The notes under the pieces are model-generated. The model saw only the letters and a list, made by a program, of their open reading frames with translations. It was not told the DNA's origin and did no database searches. A stretch of DNA of 11,117 nucleotides. Source: Streptomyces speibonae. GTDB lineage: Bacteria; Actinomycetota; Actinomycetes; Streptomycetales; Streptomycetaceae. Shown in pieces: positions 1-6,397 of this stretch (the stretch's first letter is position 1; each line of letters begins with the position of its first letter). Where the stretch lies: contig KL568536.1 of assembly GCA_000715605.1 (NCBI GenBank), positions 14,806-25,922 of the forward strand, in the 5' to 3' direction. Position numbers and translations under genes: made by a program.

Positions 1-140
1 GGGAGCCGTTCCCACGCGGCCAGATACGGGGTGAGGTCGTCCGGTGACTCGCGCCGCGCGCCCAAGGGGTCGTCCGCGAGCATGCCGACGATCGCGGGGA
101 TGTCGTCGGCGACCGCGGGACGTATGTCGAGATCTGCCAT
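1..140 (-). CDS. GNAT-family N-acetyltransferase, N-terminal part only
   Basis: The window edge cuts this gene; only the first 46 codons are present. The ATG is at 140-138 and the product begins MADLDIRPAVADDIPAIV, the beta1-alpha1 start typical of GNAT acetyltransferases (acetyl-CoA-dependent N-acylation), followed by a DDPLGARRES stretch seen in a common streptomycete GNAT group. The acetyl-CoA binding motif lies outside the window, so the assignment rests on the N-terminus alone. The start is 9 bases after the MarR stop codon with a weak GGGTG ribosome site between them, so it is probably co-transcribed with and translated after the MarR gene. The substrate cannot be inferred. Confidence 0.72.
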   Translation of the reverse strand, partial: MADLDIRPAVADDIPAIVGMLADDPLGARRESPDDLTPYLAAWERL

Positions 141-149
141 GGCGGCACC

Positions 150-614
150 CTATGCGGGCACCGGCGCCTTCAGTGTCTCCACCACCCGGACCAGAGGGGC
201 CAGCCCCGGGTCCTTCGCCGCCTCGTCGAGGGCCTCGCGCAGGGCGGCGTCATTGGTGGGCCGTGCCTGCTCCAGGAGCGCGCGGCCGGCCTCGGTGACG
301 TTGGTGTAGATGCCGCGCCGGTCGGTGGGGCAGAGATAGCGCTCCAGCAGCCCTCGGTCCTCGAGCCGGGTGACCAGCCGGGTGGTGGCGCTCTGGCTCA
401 GCACGACCGCGTCGGCGACCTGCTTCATCTGCAGATGGCCGCCTTCGCCGTCGTGCTGCCGGCTCAGCACGTCGAGCAGGTAGTACTCCCGCACGCTCAG
501 GTCGTGCCCGGCCTGAAGGGCCCGCTCGATGTGGGTCTCGATCCTCCCGTGCAGCAGGGAGAGTGCGCACCAGCCCTGAGCGAGAGCGGTGAGCGCGGGG
601 TCCGTGGCTGTCAT
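150..614 (-). CDS. MarR-family winged-helix transcriptional regulator
   Basis: This 154-residue protein is normal MarR length and is expected to be a dimeric DNA-binding regulator, usually a ligand-responsive repressor. The winged helix lies at about residues 38-110: LSVREYYLLDVL, then the recognition region VVLSQSATTRLVTRLEDRGL at about 70-89, then a wing with the CPTDRRGIYTNVTEAG pattern. The open frame extends further upstream to 734, but I chose the ATG at 614 because a strong GGAGGAA site lies at 621-627 and the upstream extension reads through the AT-richer promoter region without family similarity. It is divergent from the MFS exporter at 758, the usual arrangement for a MarR repressor controlling efflux. 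The effector is unknown. Confidence 0.9.
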   Translation of the reverse strand: MTATDPALTALAQGWCALSLLHGRIETHIERALQAGHDLSVREYYLLDVLSRQHDGEGGHLQMKQVADAVVLSQSATTRLVTRLEDRGLLERYLCPTDRRGIYTNVTEAGRALLEQARPTNDAALREALDEAAKDPGLAPLVRVVETLKAPVPA

Positions 615-686
615 GGGCGTTTCCTCCGGGTCCAGGAGCTCCTGACACCAGCGTAGAGCAGGTCCGCAATAGTCAGCGTTTGCAAA

Positions 687-735
687 TAAAGCGCGTCTGC
701 AATTATTGTCAGAGCGCGTAAAGCGCTCCTGCAAT
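687..735. promoter_or_regulatory. Divergent MarR/MFS control region with 17-bp direct repeat
   Basis: The 143-base gap between the MarR and MFS starts is clearly AT-richer than its surroundings. TAAAGCGCGTCTGCAAT (687-703) is repeated as TAAAGCGCTCCTGCAAT (719-735): 15 of 17 bases match and the copies are 32 bases apart, about three helical turns. A perfect 8-bp palindrome TTTGCAAA lies at 679-686 and another GCAAT at 666-670. The second copy ends in a plausible exporter -10 (TGCAAT, 730-735) preceded 18 bases upstream by TTGTCA (706-711). The repeats are seen directly; that MarR binds them is inferred. Confidence 0.55.
712..728. repeat. Inverted repeat in the spacer of the putative MFS promoter
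   Basis: GAGCGC (712-717) and GCGCTC (723-728) form perfect 6-bp arms around GTAAA. The element lies almost exactly between the candidate -35 TTGTCA and -10 TGCAAT of the exporter, a place where a bound repressor would block RNA polymerase. The operator role is inferred. Confidence 0.45.
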
Positions 736-757
736 CTCTCGAAGGGTTTGTCCCTCC

Positions 758-1966
758 ATGCCTCTCGCGCTCCTGGCCCTCGCGATCGGGGCCTTCGGGA
801 TCGGCACCACGGAGTTCGTGATCATGGGCTTGCTGCCCGAGGTCGCGGGTGACTTCGGTGTCTCCATCCCCACCGCCGGCCATCTGGTGACCGGCTACGC
901 GCTCGGCGTCATGCTCGGCGCGCCCCTGATGACCGTGCTCGGCACCAAGATCTCCCGCAAGCGGATGCTGATGCTGCTGATGGGACTGTTCGTCGTAGGG
1001 AACCTGCTCTCGGCGCTGGCCCCCGCCTTCGGCCTCATGCTGACCGGACGCGTGATCGCCTCACTGGCCCACGGCGCCTTCTTCGGCATCGGCTCCGTGG
1101 TCGCCGCCGACCTGGTCGCCCCCGACCGGAAGGCCGGCGCCATCGCCCTGATGTTCACCGGGCTGACCGTCGCCAATGTCGTCGGCGTCCCCCTGGGCAC
1201 GCTCGTCGGCCAGTCCATCGGCTGGCGCGTCACCTTCGCCGCCGTGGCCGCCCTCGGCGTCGCTGGCCTGGCCGGCATCGCGGCGCTCGTCCCCGACATG
1301 CCCCGGCCCGAGGGCGTACGACTGCGCCATGAGCTGGCCGCCCTCAAGAACGCCCAGGTCCTGCTCGCCATGGGGATGACTGTTCTCGGTTTCGGCGGTG
1401 TCTTCGCGGCGATCACCTACATCGCGCCGATGATGACGGAGGTCGCCGGGTTCGCCGACGGCTCGGTCACCTGGCTGCTGGTCCTCTTCGGGCTCGGCAT
1501 GGTCGGCGGCAACCTCGTCGGCGGCCGGTACGCCGACCGGGCCCTGATGCCGATGCTGTACGTCTCCCTGGGCGCCCTGGCCGCCGTCCTCGCCCTCTTC
1601 ACCCTGACCGCGCACAACAAGGTCACCGCCGCGGTCACCGTCGCCCTCGTCGGAGCCCTGGGGTTCGCCACGGTGGCGCCGCTGCAGAAGCGGGTCCTCG
1701 ACCACGCGCACGGTGCCCCCACCCTGGCCTCGGCCCTCAACATCGGCGCCTTCAACTTCGGCAACGCCCTGTCCGCCTGGCTCGGCGGCCTGGTCATCGC
1801 GGCGGGCCTCGGCTACACCGCCCCCAACTGGATCGGCGCCCTCCTCGCCGCGGCGGCCCTGGTGCTCGCCCTCGTCTCGGCCGCCCTGGAACGCCGCGCC
1901 GGTGCGCCCGGCACCGCGCGTACCGGGCCGGCGTCCGCCGAGCGGCCGGCCGCCCTCACCCACTGA
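758..1966 (+). CDS. MFS transporter, DHA1-type drug/sugar exporter (AraJ/PbuE-like)
   Basis: A 402-residue inner-membrane protein with about 12 hydrophobic segments, full length for the major facilitator superfamily, expected to be a proton-coupled exporter. It opens with GAFGIGTTEFVIMGLLPEVA (11-30), a signature of the AraJ/YdhP/PbuE group of DHA1 exporters. The loop 2-3 motif A appears as GTKISRKRM (62-70) and a motif-C-like GVPLGTLVG (143-151) lies in TM5. The short C-terminal tail is Ala/Arg-rich and probably cytoplasmic. The ATG at 758 is the first in frame; the ribosome site is weak (GAAGGG, 741-746). Divergence from a MarR gene suggests repression relieved by a substrate or a toxic compound. 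The substrate (drug, sugar or nucleoside) cannot be told from sequence. Confidence 0.9.
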   Translation: MPLALLALAIGAFGIGTTEFVIMGLLPEVAGDFGVSIPTAGHLVTGYALGVMLGAPLMTVLGTKISRKRMLMLLMGLFVVGNLLSALAPAFGLMLTGRVIASLAHGAFFGIGSVVAADLVAPDRKAGAIALMFTGLTVANVVGVPLGTLVGQSIGWRVTFAAVAALGVAGLAGIAALVPDMPRPEGVRLRHELAALKNAQVLLAMGMTVLGFGGVFAAITYIAPMMTEVAGFADGSVTWLLVLFGLGMVGGNLVGGRYADRALMPMLYVSLGALAAVLALFTLTAHNKVTAAVTVALVGALGFATVAPLQKRVLDHAHGAPTLASALNIGAFNFGNALSAWLGGLVIAAGLGYTAPNWIGALLAAAALVLALVSAALERRAGAPGTARTGPASAERPAALTH

Positions 1967-2064
1967 CCCGACGGCACGGGCAGGCGCGGGGCCAGGGCCG
2001 TCCCCGCCCTCACCGGTGCCGGACCCGCACGACCGACGTCACTCGTATCGCAAGGAGAACCTTC

Positions 2065-2493
2065 ATGACCACCACGACTGCCTCCGCCGTCGCCCCGCTC
2101 GGCACCGCGGACGCCGAAGCCCTCGTCACCGCCGCCCGCCGGGCCGCCGAGACGGCCGGTGTCGCGGTCAGCGTCACCGTCGTCGACGCCGGCGGGCACC
2201 TGCTCACCTTCCGCAGGGACGACCGCGCGGTGCTGATCTCCGGTGAGACCAGCAACCGCAAGGCGTACACCGCCCTCCAGCTGAACGCGCCCACCGCCGT
2301 CCTCGTGGACGCGGTGCGGCCCGACGGCCCCTTCCACACCCTGCCCACCGCCCTCGACCGGCCGCTGCTGTTCATCGCCGGGGGCGTGCCCGTCCGGCGG
2401 GACGGCAGGCTGATCGGGGCGATCGGCGTTGGCGGTGGTGCTCCGGAGCAGGACCACGCCTTCGCCACCGCGGCCGTGGAAGCCCTCGTCTGA
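2065..2493 (+). CDS. HbpS/GlcG-family heme-binding-like protein
   Basis: This 142-residue protein belongs to the HbpS/GlcG family (PF03928): an N-terminal helix rich in Ala (GTADAEALVTAARRAAETAG), the VSVTVVDAGGHLLTFRRDD strand pair, the ETSNRKAYTAL helix near the middle, and the Gly-rich RRDGRLIGAIGVGGG segment before the final helix. Members bind heme or act as oligomeric sensor accessories, while others have unknown small-molecule roles. There is no signal peptide, unlike secreted Streptomyces HbpS, so it is probably cytoplasmic. A strong AAGGAGA site (2052-2058) sets the ATG. It lies 98 bases after the MFS gene on the same strand with no obvious strong terminator between, so it is likely read from the same promoter. 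Heme binding is not shown here. Confidence 0.85.
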   Translation: MTTTTASAVAPLGTADAEALVTAARRAAETAGVAVSVTVVDAGGHLLTFRRDDRAVLISGETSNRKAYTALQLNAPTAVLVDAVRPDGPFHTLPTALDRPLLFIAGGVPVRRDGRLIGAIGVGGGAPEQDHAFATAAVEALV

Positions 2494-2541
2494 CGAGGCG
2501 CCCGCGTGAGGCGGTCGACGAGGCGCCCGCGCGAGGCGGTC
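2492..2541. repeat. Tandem duplication of a 25-bp unit
   Basis: The 25 bases at 2492-2516 (GACGAGGCGCCCGCG then TGAGGCGGTC) recur directly at 2517-2541 with one change (T to C at unit position 16). The first unit overlaps the last two bases of the HbpS-like stop codon. The repeat fills most of the 71-base gap between two convergent genes. No clean rho-independent hairpin is visible there. Confidence 0.85.
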
Positions 2542-2564
2542 AAAGGCGACCGACGCCCACGGGG

Positions 2565-3431
2565 TCAGCCCGCCGCGACGGTCACCGGGGCGAACCGCCG
2601 GTTCCAGTCCCCGGGCAGCTCCGTGGCCCCGTACGTCATCACGGCGTTGAACGCGACCGACGCCAGCCCATGACCCTTCGCCCAGTCCAGCAGTTCCTCG
2701 TGCCGCACATCGATGTCGGTGCGCAGGGGCCGGACGGTGTGGGCGGCGAGGGAGGAGACAAGGGCCTTGGCCGTCGTGGTGTCTCGGGCGATCAGCGGGC
2801 CCACGACATGGGTGTCCATGGTGGGCCAGGCGGCCGCGTAACCGATGAGCCGTCCGTCCTCCTCGGCGACGCGCAGCTGATCGGCGAAGGCGGGCAGCCG
2901 GGTGACGACATGCGTCCGGTCCGCCCCGAACACCTCCTCGTCGAGCCGGAGGATCGCCGGGAGGTCTTCGGCGGTCGCGGTACGGGTGGCGACCTCGGCC
3001 CGGGCGTCCGTGCCGGTGAACCGGCCCCGCAGCATCTCGGCCCGGCCGGTGACCTTGAAGCCGAGGCCCTCGTAGAGCGGACGGCCGGAGGGGGTCGCGT
3101 GCAGGGTGAGAGGCGTGGTCCCCGCCTCGGCGACGATGTGCCGCATCAGCCGGCGTCCCACACCCCGGCGGGCATGCCGCTCGGCGACCAGGACCATGCC
3201 GACGGCCGCGAGCGCGGGCCGCTCCTGCGGCCCGTACTCGGTGACGACACAGGCGCTCACCAGACCACCGCCGGGGTCGTCGATGCCGTACCCCTTCCCG
3301 GACGCCAGCAGGAGTCCCCATTTGTGCTCTTCCCGTGGCCACCCCCGGTCCTCGGACAAGTCGGCGCAGGCGGTGAGATCGCGGAGCGTCAGACGGCGGA
3401 TGGGTAGAGCGTCAAGGGAAGGTGTCGGCAC
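2565..3431 (-). CDS. Two-domain GNAT-family N-acetyltransferase
   Basis: A 288-residue protein in two halves. Residues 10-140 form a GNAT domain with LTLRDLTACADLSEDRGW at its start and the acetyl-CoA motif ERHARRGVGRRLM (RRGVG at 88-92), then the motif-B region YEGLGFKVTGRAEML. Residues about 150-285 resemble the second GNAT-like domain (Acetyltransf_18 type) common behind such domains in actinomycetes (ATAEDLPAILRLDEEVFGADR, then RLIGYAAAW). I placed the start at the GTG at 3431, just before PTPSLDALPIRRLTL. The frame is open to another GTG at 3503, but those 24 codons have markedly lower GC at third positions and family proteins begin near here. Neither start has a clear ribosome site. It follows the Nudix gene in the same direction. 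The substrate is unknown. Confidence 0.82.
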   Translation of the reverse strand: MPTPSLDALPIRRLTLRDLTACADLSEDRGWPREEHKWGLLLASGKGYGIDDPGGGLVSACVVTEYGPQERPALAAVGMVLVAERHARRGVGRRLMRHIVAEAGTTPLTLHATPSGRPLYEGLGFKVTGRAEMLRGRFTGTDARAEVATRTATAEDLPAILRLDEEVFGADRTHVVTRLPAFADQLRVAEEDGRLIGYAAAWPTMDTHVVGPLIARDTTTAKALVSSLAAHTVRPLRTDIDVRHEELLDWAKGHGLASVAFNAVMTYGATELPGDWNRRFAPVTVAAG

Positions 3432-3518
3432 GCAGGTCAGGCTGTCCGACGGGAGCCCTCGGCGTCCACCAGTTTCGATGGACTCGTACGAGCTTTTGGC
3501 CACCCGCGCGGGCGGGGG

Positions 3519-4001
3519 TCAGCCGAGGTCGGGCGCGTGCATGGCGCGCACGCCCTCGATGTTGCCGTCCAGATAGTGCCGCAGCGACAGCGGCACGAGG
3601 TGAACGGAGGCGATGCCGACCCGGGTGAACGGCACACGGACGATCTCGTACTCGCCGATCGGCTCCTCGACCTCGGGACCGTGCCGCAGGGAGGGGTCCA
3701 TCGACTCCAGGCGGCAGACGAAGAAGTGCTGCACCTTCACGCCGGTGGCGCCGCCGTCCTCGCCGATGTGCTCCACGGTGTCGACGAAGCAGGGCACCAC
3801 ATCGGTGATCTTCGCGCCGAGCTCCTCGTACACCTCCCGGTGCAGGGCGTCCACGACGGTCGAGTCCTTCGGCTCGACGCCGCCCCCGGGGGTGAGCCAG
3901 TAGGGATCCATGCCGGGTTTGGTGCGCTTGATCAGAATCAGGTCCTCGCCGTCGAGCAGAACGGCTCGGGCGGTGCGCTTGACCACGGGTCGGACGGTCA
4001 T
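3519..4001 (-). CDS. Nudix hydrolase domain protein
   Basis: A 160-residue single-domain Nudix protein, a class that hydrolyses nucleoside diphosphates linked to another moiety. The fold start (KRTARAVLLDGEDLILIKRT) and the Nudix helix (PGGGVEPKD at 38-46, REVYEELGA at 55-63) are clear. The box departs slightly from G-x5-E-x7-R-E-U-x-E-E-x-G-U: the first Glu position reads Ser47 (or Asp46 if a one-residue insertion is allowed), while the metal-binding REVYEE core is intact. The C-terminal half (VKVQHFFVCRLESM, then EYEIVRVPF) is typical of a conserved streptomycete subgroup. I chose ATG 4001 because the domain begins directly there; the bases before it are CATTTCCCCC, with no ribosome site, so translation may be leaderless or weak. 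The GNAT gene follows in the same direction. Confidence 0.86.
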   Translation of the reverse strand: MTVRPVVKRTARAVLLDGEDLILIKRTKPGMDPYWLTPGGGVEPKDSTVVDALHREVYEELGAKITDVVPCFVDTVEHIGEDGGATGVKVQHFFVCRLESMDPSLRHGPEVEEPIGEYEIVRVPFTRVGIASVHLVPLSLRHYLDGNIEGVRAMHAPDLG

Positions 4002-4022
4002 GGGGGAAATGTGGCCCGGCTG

Positions 4023-4036
4023 GTTCCACGTGAAAC
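4023..4036. promoter_or_regulatory. parS: parS-like ParB (Spo0J) binding site
   Basis: GTTCCACGTGAAAC matches the Streptomyces parS consensus GTTTCACGTGAAAC at 13 of 14 positions, and the right flank A also fits. parS sites are bound by ParB for chromosome segregation and, in Streptomyces, cluster in the oriC-proximal part of the linear chromosome; many natural copies carry a mismatch. It lies between the LysR and Nudix genes, about 20 bases upstream of the Nudix ATG. The match is seen directly; function follows from family knowledge. Confidence 0.8.
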
Positions 4037-4053
4037 ATCGCACGGCCGCACCG

Positions 4054-4069
4054 GCCGGAATCATCCGGC
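4054..4069 (-). terminator. Short hairpin downstream of the LysR gene
   Basis: GCCGGA (4054-4059) and TCCGGC (4064-4069) form a perfect 6-bp stem with a 4-base loop, 30 bases past the LysR stop. There is no T-run. It may end LysR transcription before the parS-like site and the Nudix gene, but it is weak. Confidence 0.35.
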
Positions 4070-4098
4070 AGGACACGCCCCGGCGGCGCTCCGGCAGG

Positions 4099-5004
4099 TC
4101 AGCACCAGTCGGTGGCCGCCCGTTCCAGCCACTCGTGGGCCCGGGCGATGTGCGGCATCGCCAGCGTGCCGGTGCGCACCACCAGGAAGTAGGTGCGCAG
4201 CGGAGGCACCGGCGGTTCGTGCAGCGCCACCACCTCGCCCCGCTCGAGCGCGCCCGCGCACAGGTACCGCGGCAGCACCGCGAGCCCCGCCCCCACGGTG
4301 GCGCAGGCCAGCACCGCGCGTAGATCCGGAACGATGACCGTGCCCGGGGCGACGGGACGGGAGTCGAAGACGGACGCCCAGTAGCGGGCGACGAACGGCA
4401 GCGTCTCGTGCACCTCGACCACCGGGACCTGCTCGAGGGCGGACGGACCGGTGCGGCCGACCGCGCCGGGGCCGATCCGCTCGGCCCAGCGCGGGGCGGC
4501 GACCAGGACGTGCTCCTCGTCGCAGAGCGCGGTCGCCGTGAGCAGGGCGCCGCGCGGCCGGGCCGTGCTGATGGCGAGGTCATGATGTCCGGCGGCGAGT
4601 CCCTCCAGGGCCTCCTCGGCGGTGCCGAAGGAGGCACGCAGGGCGAAGCCCTGACCGTCCTTCCCGGCCAGCTCCGTGAGCGCCGGCAGCGCCCGCTCGG
4701 CGGTGAACTCCGGAGGCCCGGCCAGGTGCAGGGTCCGTAAGAAGGAGTCCTCCTCCAGCCCGGACTCCGCTATCTCCACCAGGGCGTCGAGATGCGGTGC
4801 GGCCTTGTGGGCGAGCTCGTCGCCGATGGTCGTCGGTGTCACACCGCGTGCCTGGCGCAGGAACAGGGGGCGCCCCAGCTGCCGCTCCAGCGTCCTGATC
4901 TGCGAGGTGACAGCCGGCTGGGAGAGGCCGAGCAGGGCGGCGGCACGGGTGAAGGAACCGGCCCGGTGCACGGTCACAAAGGTCCGCAGCAAGGCCAGAT
5001 CCAC
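4099..5004 (-). CDS. LysR-family transcriptional regulator with a TTA leucine codon
   Basis: A 301-residue protein of usual LTTR length. Residues 1-60 form the winged helix-turn-helix (MDLALLRTFVTVHRAGSFTR, then the recognition region LSQPAVTSQIRTLERQLG), followed by the linker helix and a substrate-binding-type effector domain from about 90 to 290. The start is GTG at 5004 with a strong GGGAGGG site at 5011-5017. Leu89 is encoded by TTA (4740-4738, minus strand), the rare codon read by the bldA tRNA in Streptomyces and the only in-frame TTA I found in the window's genes. Translation may therefore be limited until bldA tRNA accumulates late in growth. The target genes and ligand are unknown; the neighbouring PLP-enzyme operon lies upstream in the same direction rather than divergent. 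Confidence 0.92.
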   Translation of the reverse strand: MDLALLRTFVTVHRAGSFTRAAALLGLSQPAVTSQIRTLERQLGRPLFLRQARGVTPTTIGDELAHKAAPHLDALVEIAESGLEEDSFLRTLHLAGPPEFTAERALPALTELAGKDGQGFALRASFGTAEEALEGLAAGHHDLAISTARPRGALLTATALCDEEHVLVAAPRWAERIGPGAVGRTGPSALEQVPVVEVHETLPFVARYWASVFDSRPVAPGTVIVPDLRAVLACATVGAGLAVLPRYLCAGALERGEVVALHEPPVPPLRTYFLVVRTGTLAMPHIARAHEWLERAATDWC

Positions 5005-5043
5005 GGCACGCCCTCCCTTGTCAGCCCCCGCTGCAGGCCGGAT

Positions 5044-5079
5044 GCCGCCAACTATAAATAAGTCGATAGGTCGCTGTCG
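5044..5079 (-). promoter_or_regulatory. Candidate LysR gene promoter region
   Basis: On the minus strand TATAGT (5056-5051) lies about 18 bases downstream of GCGACA, a fair match to a vegetative -10/-35 pair, and the block is distinctly AT-rich for this genome. CTAT (5052-5055) and ATAG (5066-5069) form a small dyad 10 bases apart, reminiscent of an LTTR autoregulatory box. Both roles are inferred. Confidence 0.4.
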
Positions 5080-5114
5080 CTACTGTGATTGGACACTGAC
5101 ACTGAGTCAACTAG

Positions 5115-5150
5115 CCTTGGTCGCGCGGTTCTTCGCGCGCGGAACCGAGG
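5115..5150 (-). terminator. Distal hairpin of a tandem terminator pair
   Basis: CCTTGGT (5115-5121) pairs with ACCGAGG (5144-5150) with one G-T wobble, and an inner CGCGCG/CGCGCG stem (5122-5127, 5134-5139) closes a GTTCTT loop. It directly follows the 13-bp hairpin in the direction of the PLP-enzyme operon and probably acts as a back-up terminator. Confidence 0.5.
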
Positions 5151-5186
5151 ACGGTCCGAGCCACGAGGGGGGAGGCTCGGACCGTC
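5150..5186 (-). terminator. Strong hairpin terminator of the holin-ptpA-PLP lyase operon
   Basis: GACGGTCCGAGCC (5150-5162) and its exact reverse complement (5174-5186) form a perfect 13-bp stem with an 11-base loop, 48 bases beyond the lyase stop codon. There is no T-run, which is usual for Streptomyces terminators. Confidence 0.75.
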
Positions 5187-5233
5187 CGCCATGGTGTGCC
5201 CGCCGCCGGGCCGCCGTCCGCGCGGCCGGCGGC

Positions 5234-6397
5234 TCAGGAGGCCGAAGCGGTCAGGGCCCGCAGCACGTCCGCCACCAGGTCCTCCGGATCCTCGGCGCCC
5301 ACGGAGAAGCGGATGAAGCCCTCCGGCACCGCGTCCCCGCCCCAGCGCCCGCGCCGCTCCGCCGTGGACCGTACGCCGCCGAAACTCGTCGCGTCGTCCA
5401 CGAGGCGCAGCGCGTCGAGGAAACGGTCCGCCCGCGCGCGCGTGGGCAGCGTGAAGGAGACCACGCATCCGTAGCGCCGCATCTGCCGCGCGGCGGTCCT
5501 GTGCGCGGGGTCGTCGGGCAGCCCGGGATAGCGCAGCCCCGTCACCTCCGGCCGCTCCCGCAGCGCCCGGGCGAGGGCGAGAGCGGTGGCGTTCTGCCGG
5601 TCGACGCGCAGCTGGAGCGTGGCGATCGAGCGGTGGGCGAGCCAGGCCTCCATGGGCCCGGGAATCGCACCGGCGATCTTGCGCCAGCGCCGGACGGCTG
5701 CCATGGCCTCGGTGTCGCGCCCGGTGACGTAGCCCAGCAGCACGTCGCCGTGCCCGGTGAGCTGCTTGGTGCCGCTGGCCACGGAGAAGTCGGCACCGAG
5801 CTCCAGCGGACGCTGGCCGAGCGGTGTCGCGAGGGTGTTGTCGACGGCGACCCGAGCGCCCCGCGCGTGCGCCGCGTTGGCGAGCCGCCGCACGTCGCAC
5901 ACGTCGAGGCCGGGATTCGAGGGCGTCTCGATCCACAGCAGCTTGGCGCCGTCGAGCACCTCGAGCTGGGCGTCGCCGCCGGTCGGGGCGGTGCGCACCT
6001 CGATGCCGTACGCCTCCAGCTGGGTGCGCACCAGGGGCAGCGCCTGGTAGCCGTCGTCCGGCAGGACGACCGCGTCCCCGGCGCGCAGCTGGGAGAAGCA
6101 CACCGCGGAGACCGCGGCCATGCCGGAGGCGAACACCAGGGCCTCGACGCCGTCCTGCCCCGGTGCCTCCAGCTCGCCGATGGCCCGCTCCAGCAGGGTC
6201 CAGGTCGGATTCTCGTCCCGGCCGTAGGTGTACGGGCCGGTGGGATCGCCGGGCAGATGGAAGTGGGCGGCGAACACGGGGCCGGGCAGGGTCGGCTCGT
6301 GCTTGACCGGCTCGGGCAGCCCGGCGCGCACCGCGCGGGTACCGTCGCCCGCGCCCTCGGGGAAGGCCCGGCCGGCGCTCGTCGTCGCATCGTTCAT
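5234..6397 (-). CDS. Cystathionine gamma-lyase-type PLP enzyme (trans-sulfuration family)
   Basis: A 387-residue member of the Cys/Met-metabolism PLP family, probably cleaving cystathionine to cysteine, 2-oxobutyrate and ammonia. Visible features are YTYGRDENPT (56-65) that contacts cofactor phosphate from the partner subunit, ASGM (90-93), ETPSNP (157-162), AVDNT with Asp186 for the pyridine nitrogen, and SGTKQLTGHGD with the Schiff-base Lys211. The C-terminal VRSTAERR and RFSVGAED segments carry the substrate carboxylate site. The residue after the Lys is Gln where Tyr is common. Gamma-lyase, gamma-synthase and methionine gamma-lyase cannot be fully separated by eye. Its ATG overlaps the ptpA stop as ATGA, so translation is probably coupled to the phosphatase. 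Confidence 0.88.
   Translation of the reverse strand: MNDATTSAGRAFPEGAGDGTRAVRAGLPEPVKHEPTLPGPVFAAHFHLPGDPTGPYTYGRDENPTWTLLERAIGELEAPGQDGVEALVFASGMAAVSAVCFSQLRAGDAVVLPDDGYQALPLVRTQLEAYGIEVRTAPTGGDAQLEVLDGAKLLWIETPSNPGLDVCDVRRLANAAHARGARVAVDNTLATPLGQRPLELGADFSVASGTKQLTGHGDVLLGYVTGRDTEAMAAVRRWRKIAGAIPGPMEAWLAHRSIATLQLRVDRQNATALALARALRERPEVTGLRYPGLPDDPAHRTAARQMRRYGCVVSFTLPTRARADRFLDALRLVDDATSFGGVRSTAERRGRWGGDAVPEGFIRFSVGAEDPEDLVADVLRALTASAS

Noticed and set aside
615..734. 40-residue N-terminal extension of the MarR protein
   Set aside because: It would read through the AT-rich operator region; the ATG at 614 has a strong ribosome site and fits family length.
1061..1963. Long open frame antisense to the MFS gene (300 codons)
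   Set aside because: Gly/Glu/Arg-biased shadow frame typical of high-GC DNA; the MFS frame has clear family motifs.
2839..2841. TTA (TAA on the plus strand) in the two-domain GNAT gene as a bldA codon
   Set aside because: It is out of frame: the codons there are GGT TAC for Gly-Tyr.
3483..3492. 10-bp palindrome CTCGTACGAG upstream of the GNAT gene
   Set aside because: Isolated short palindrome with no promoter context; too likely by chance to call an operator.
3432..3503. N-terminal extension of the GNAT protein from the GTG at 3503
   Set aside because: Third-position GC falls to about 75 percent, there is no ribosome site, and the family sequence begins near 3431. It remains possible as a start coupled to the Nudix stop.
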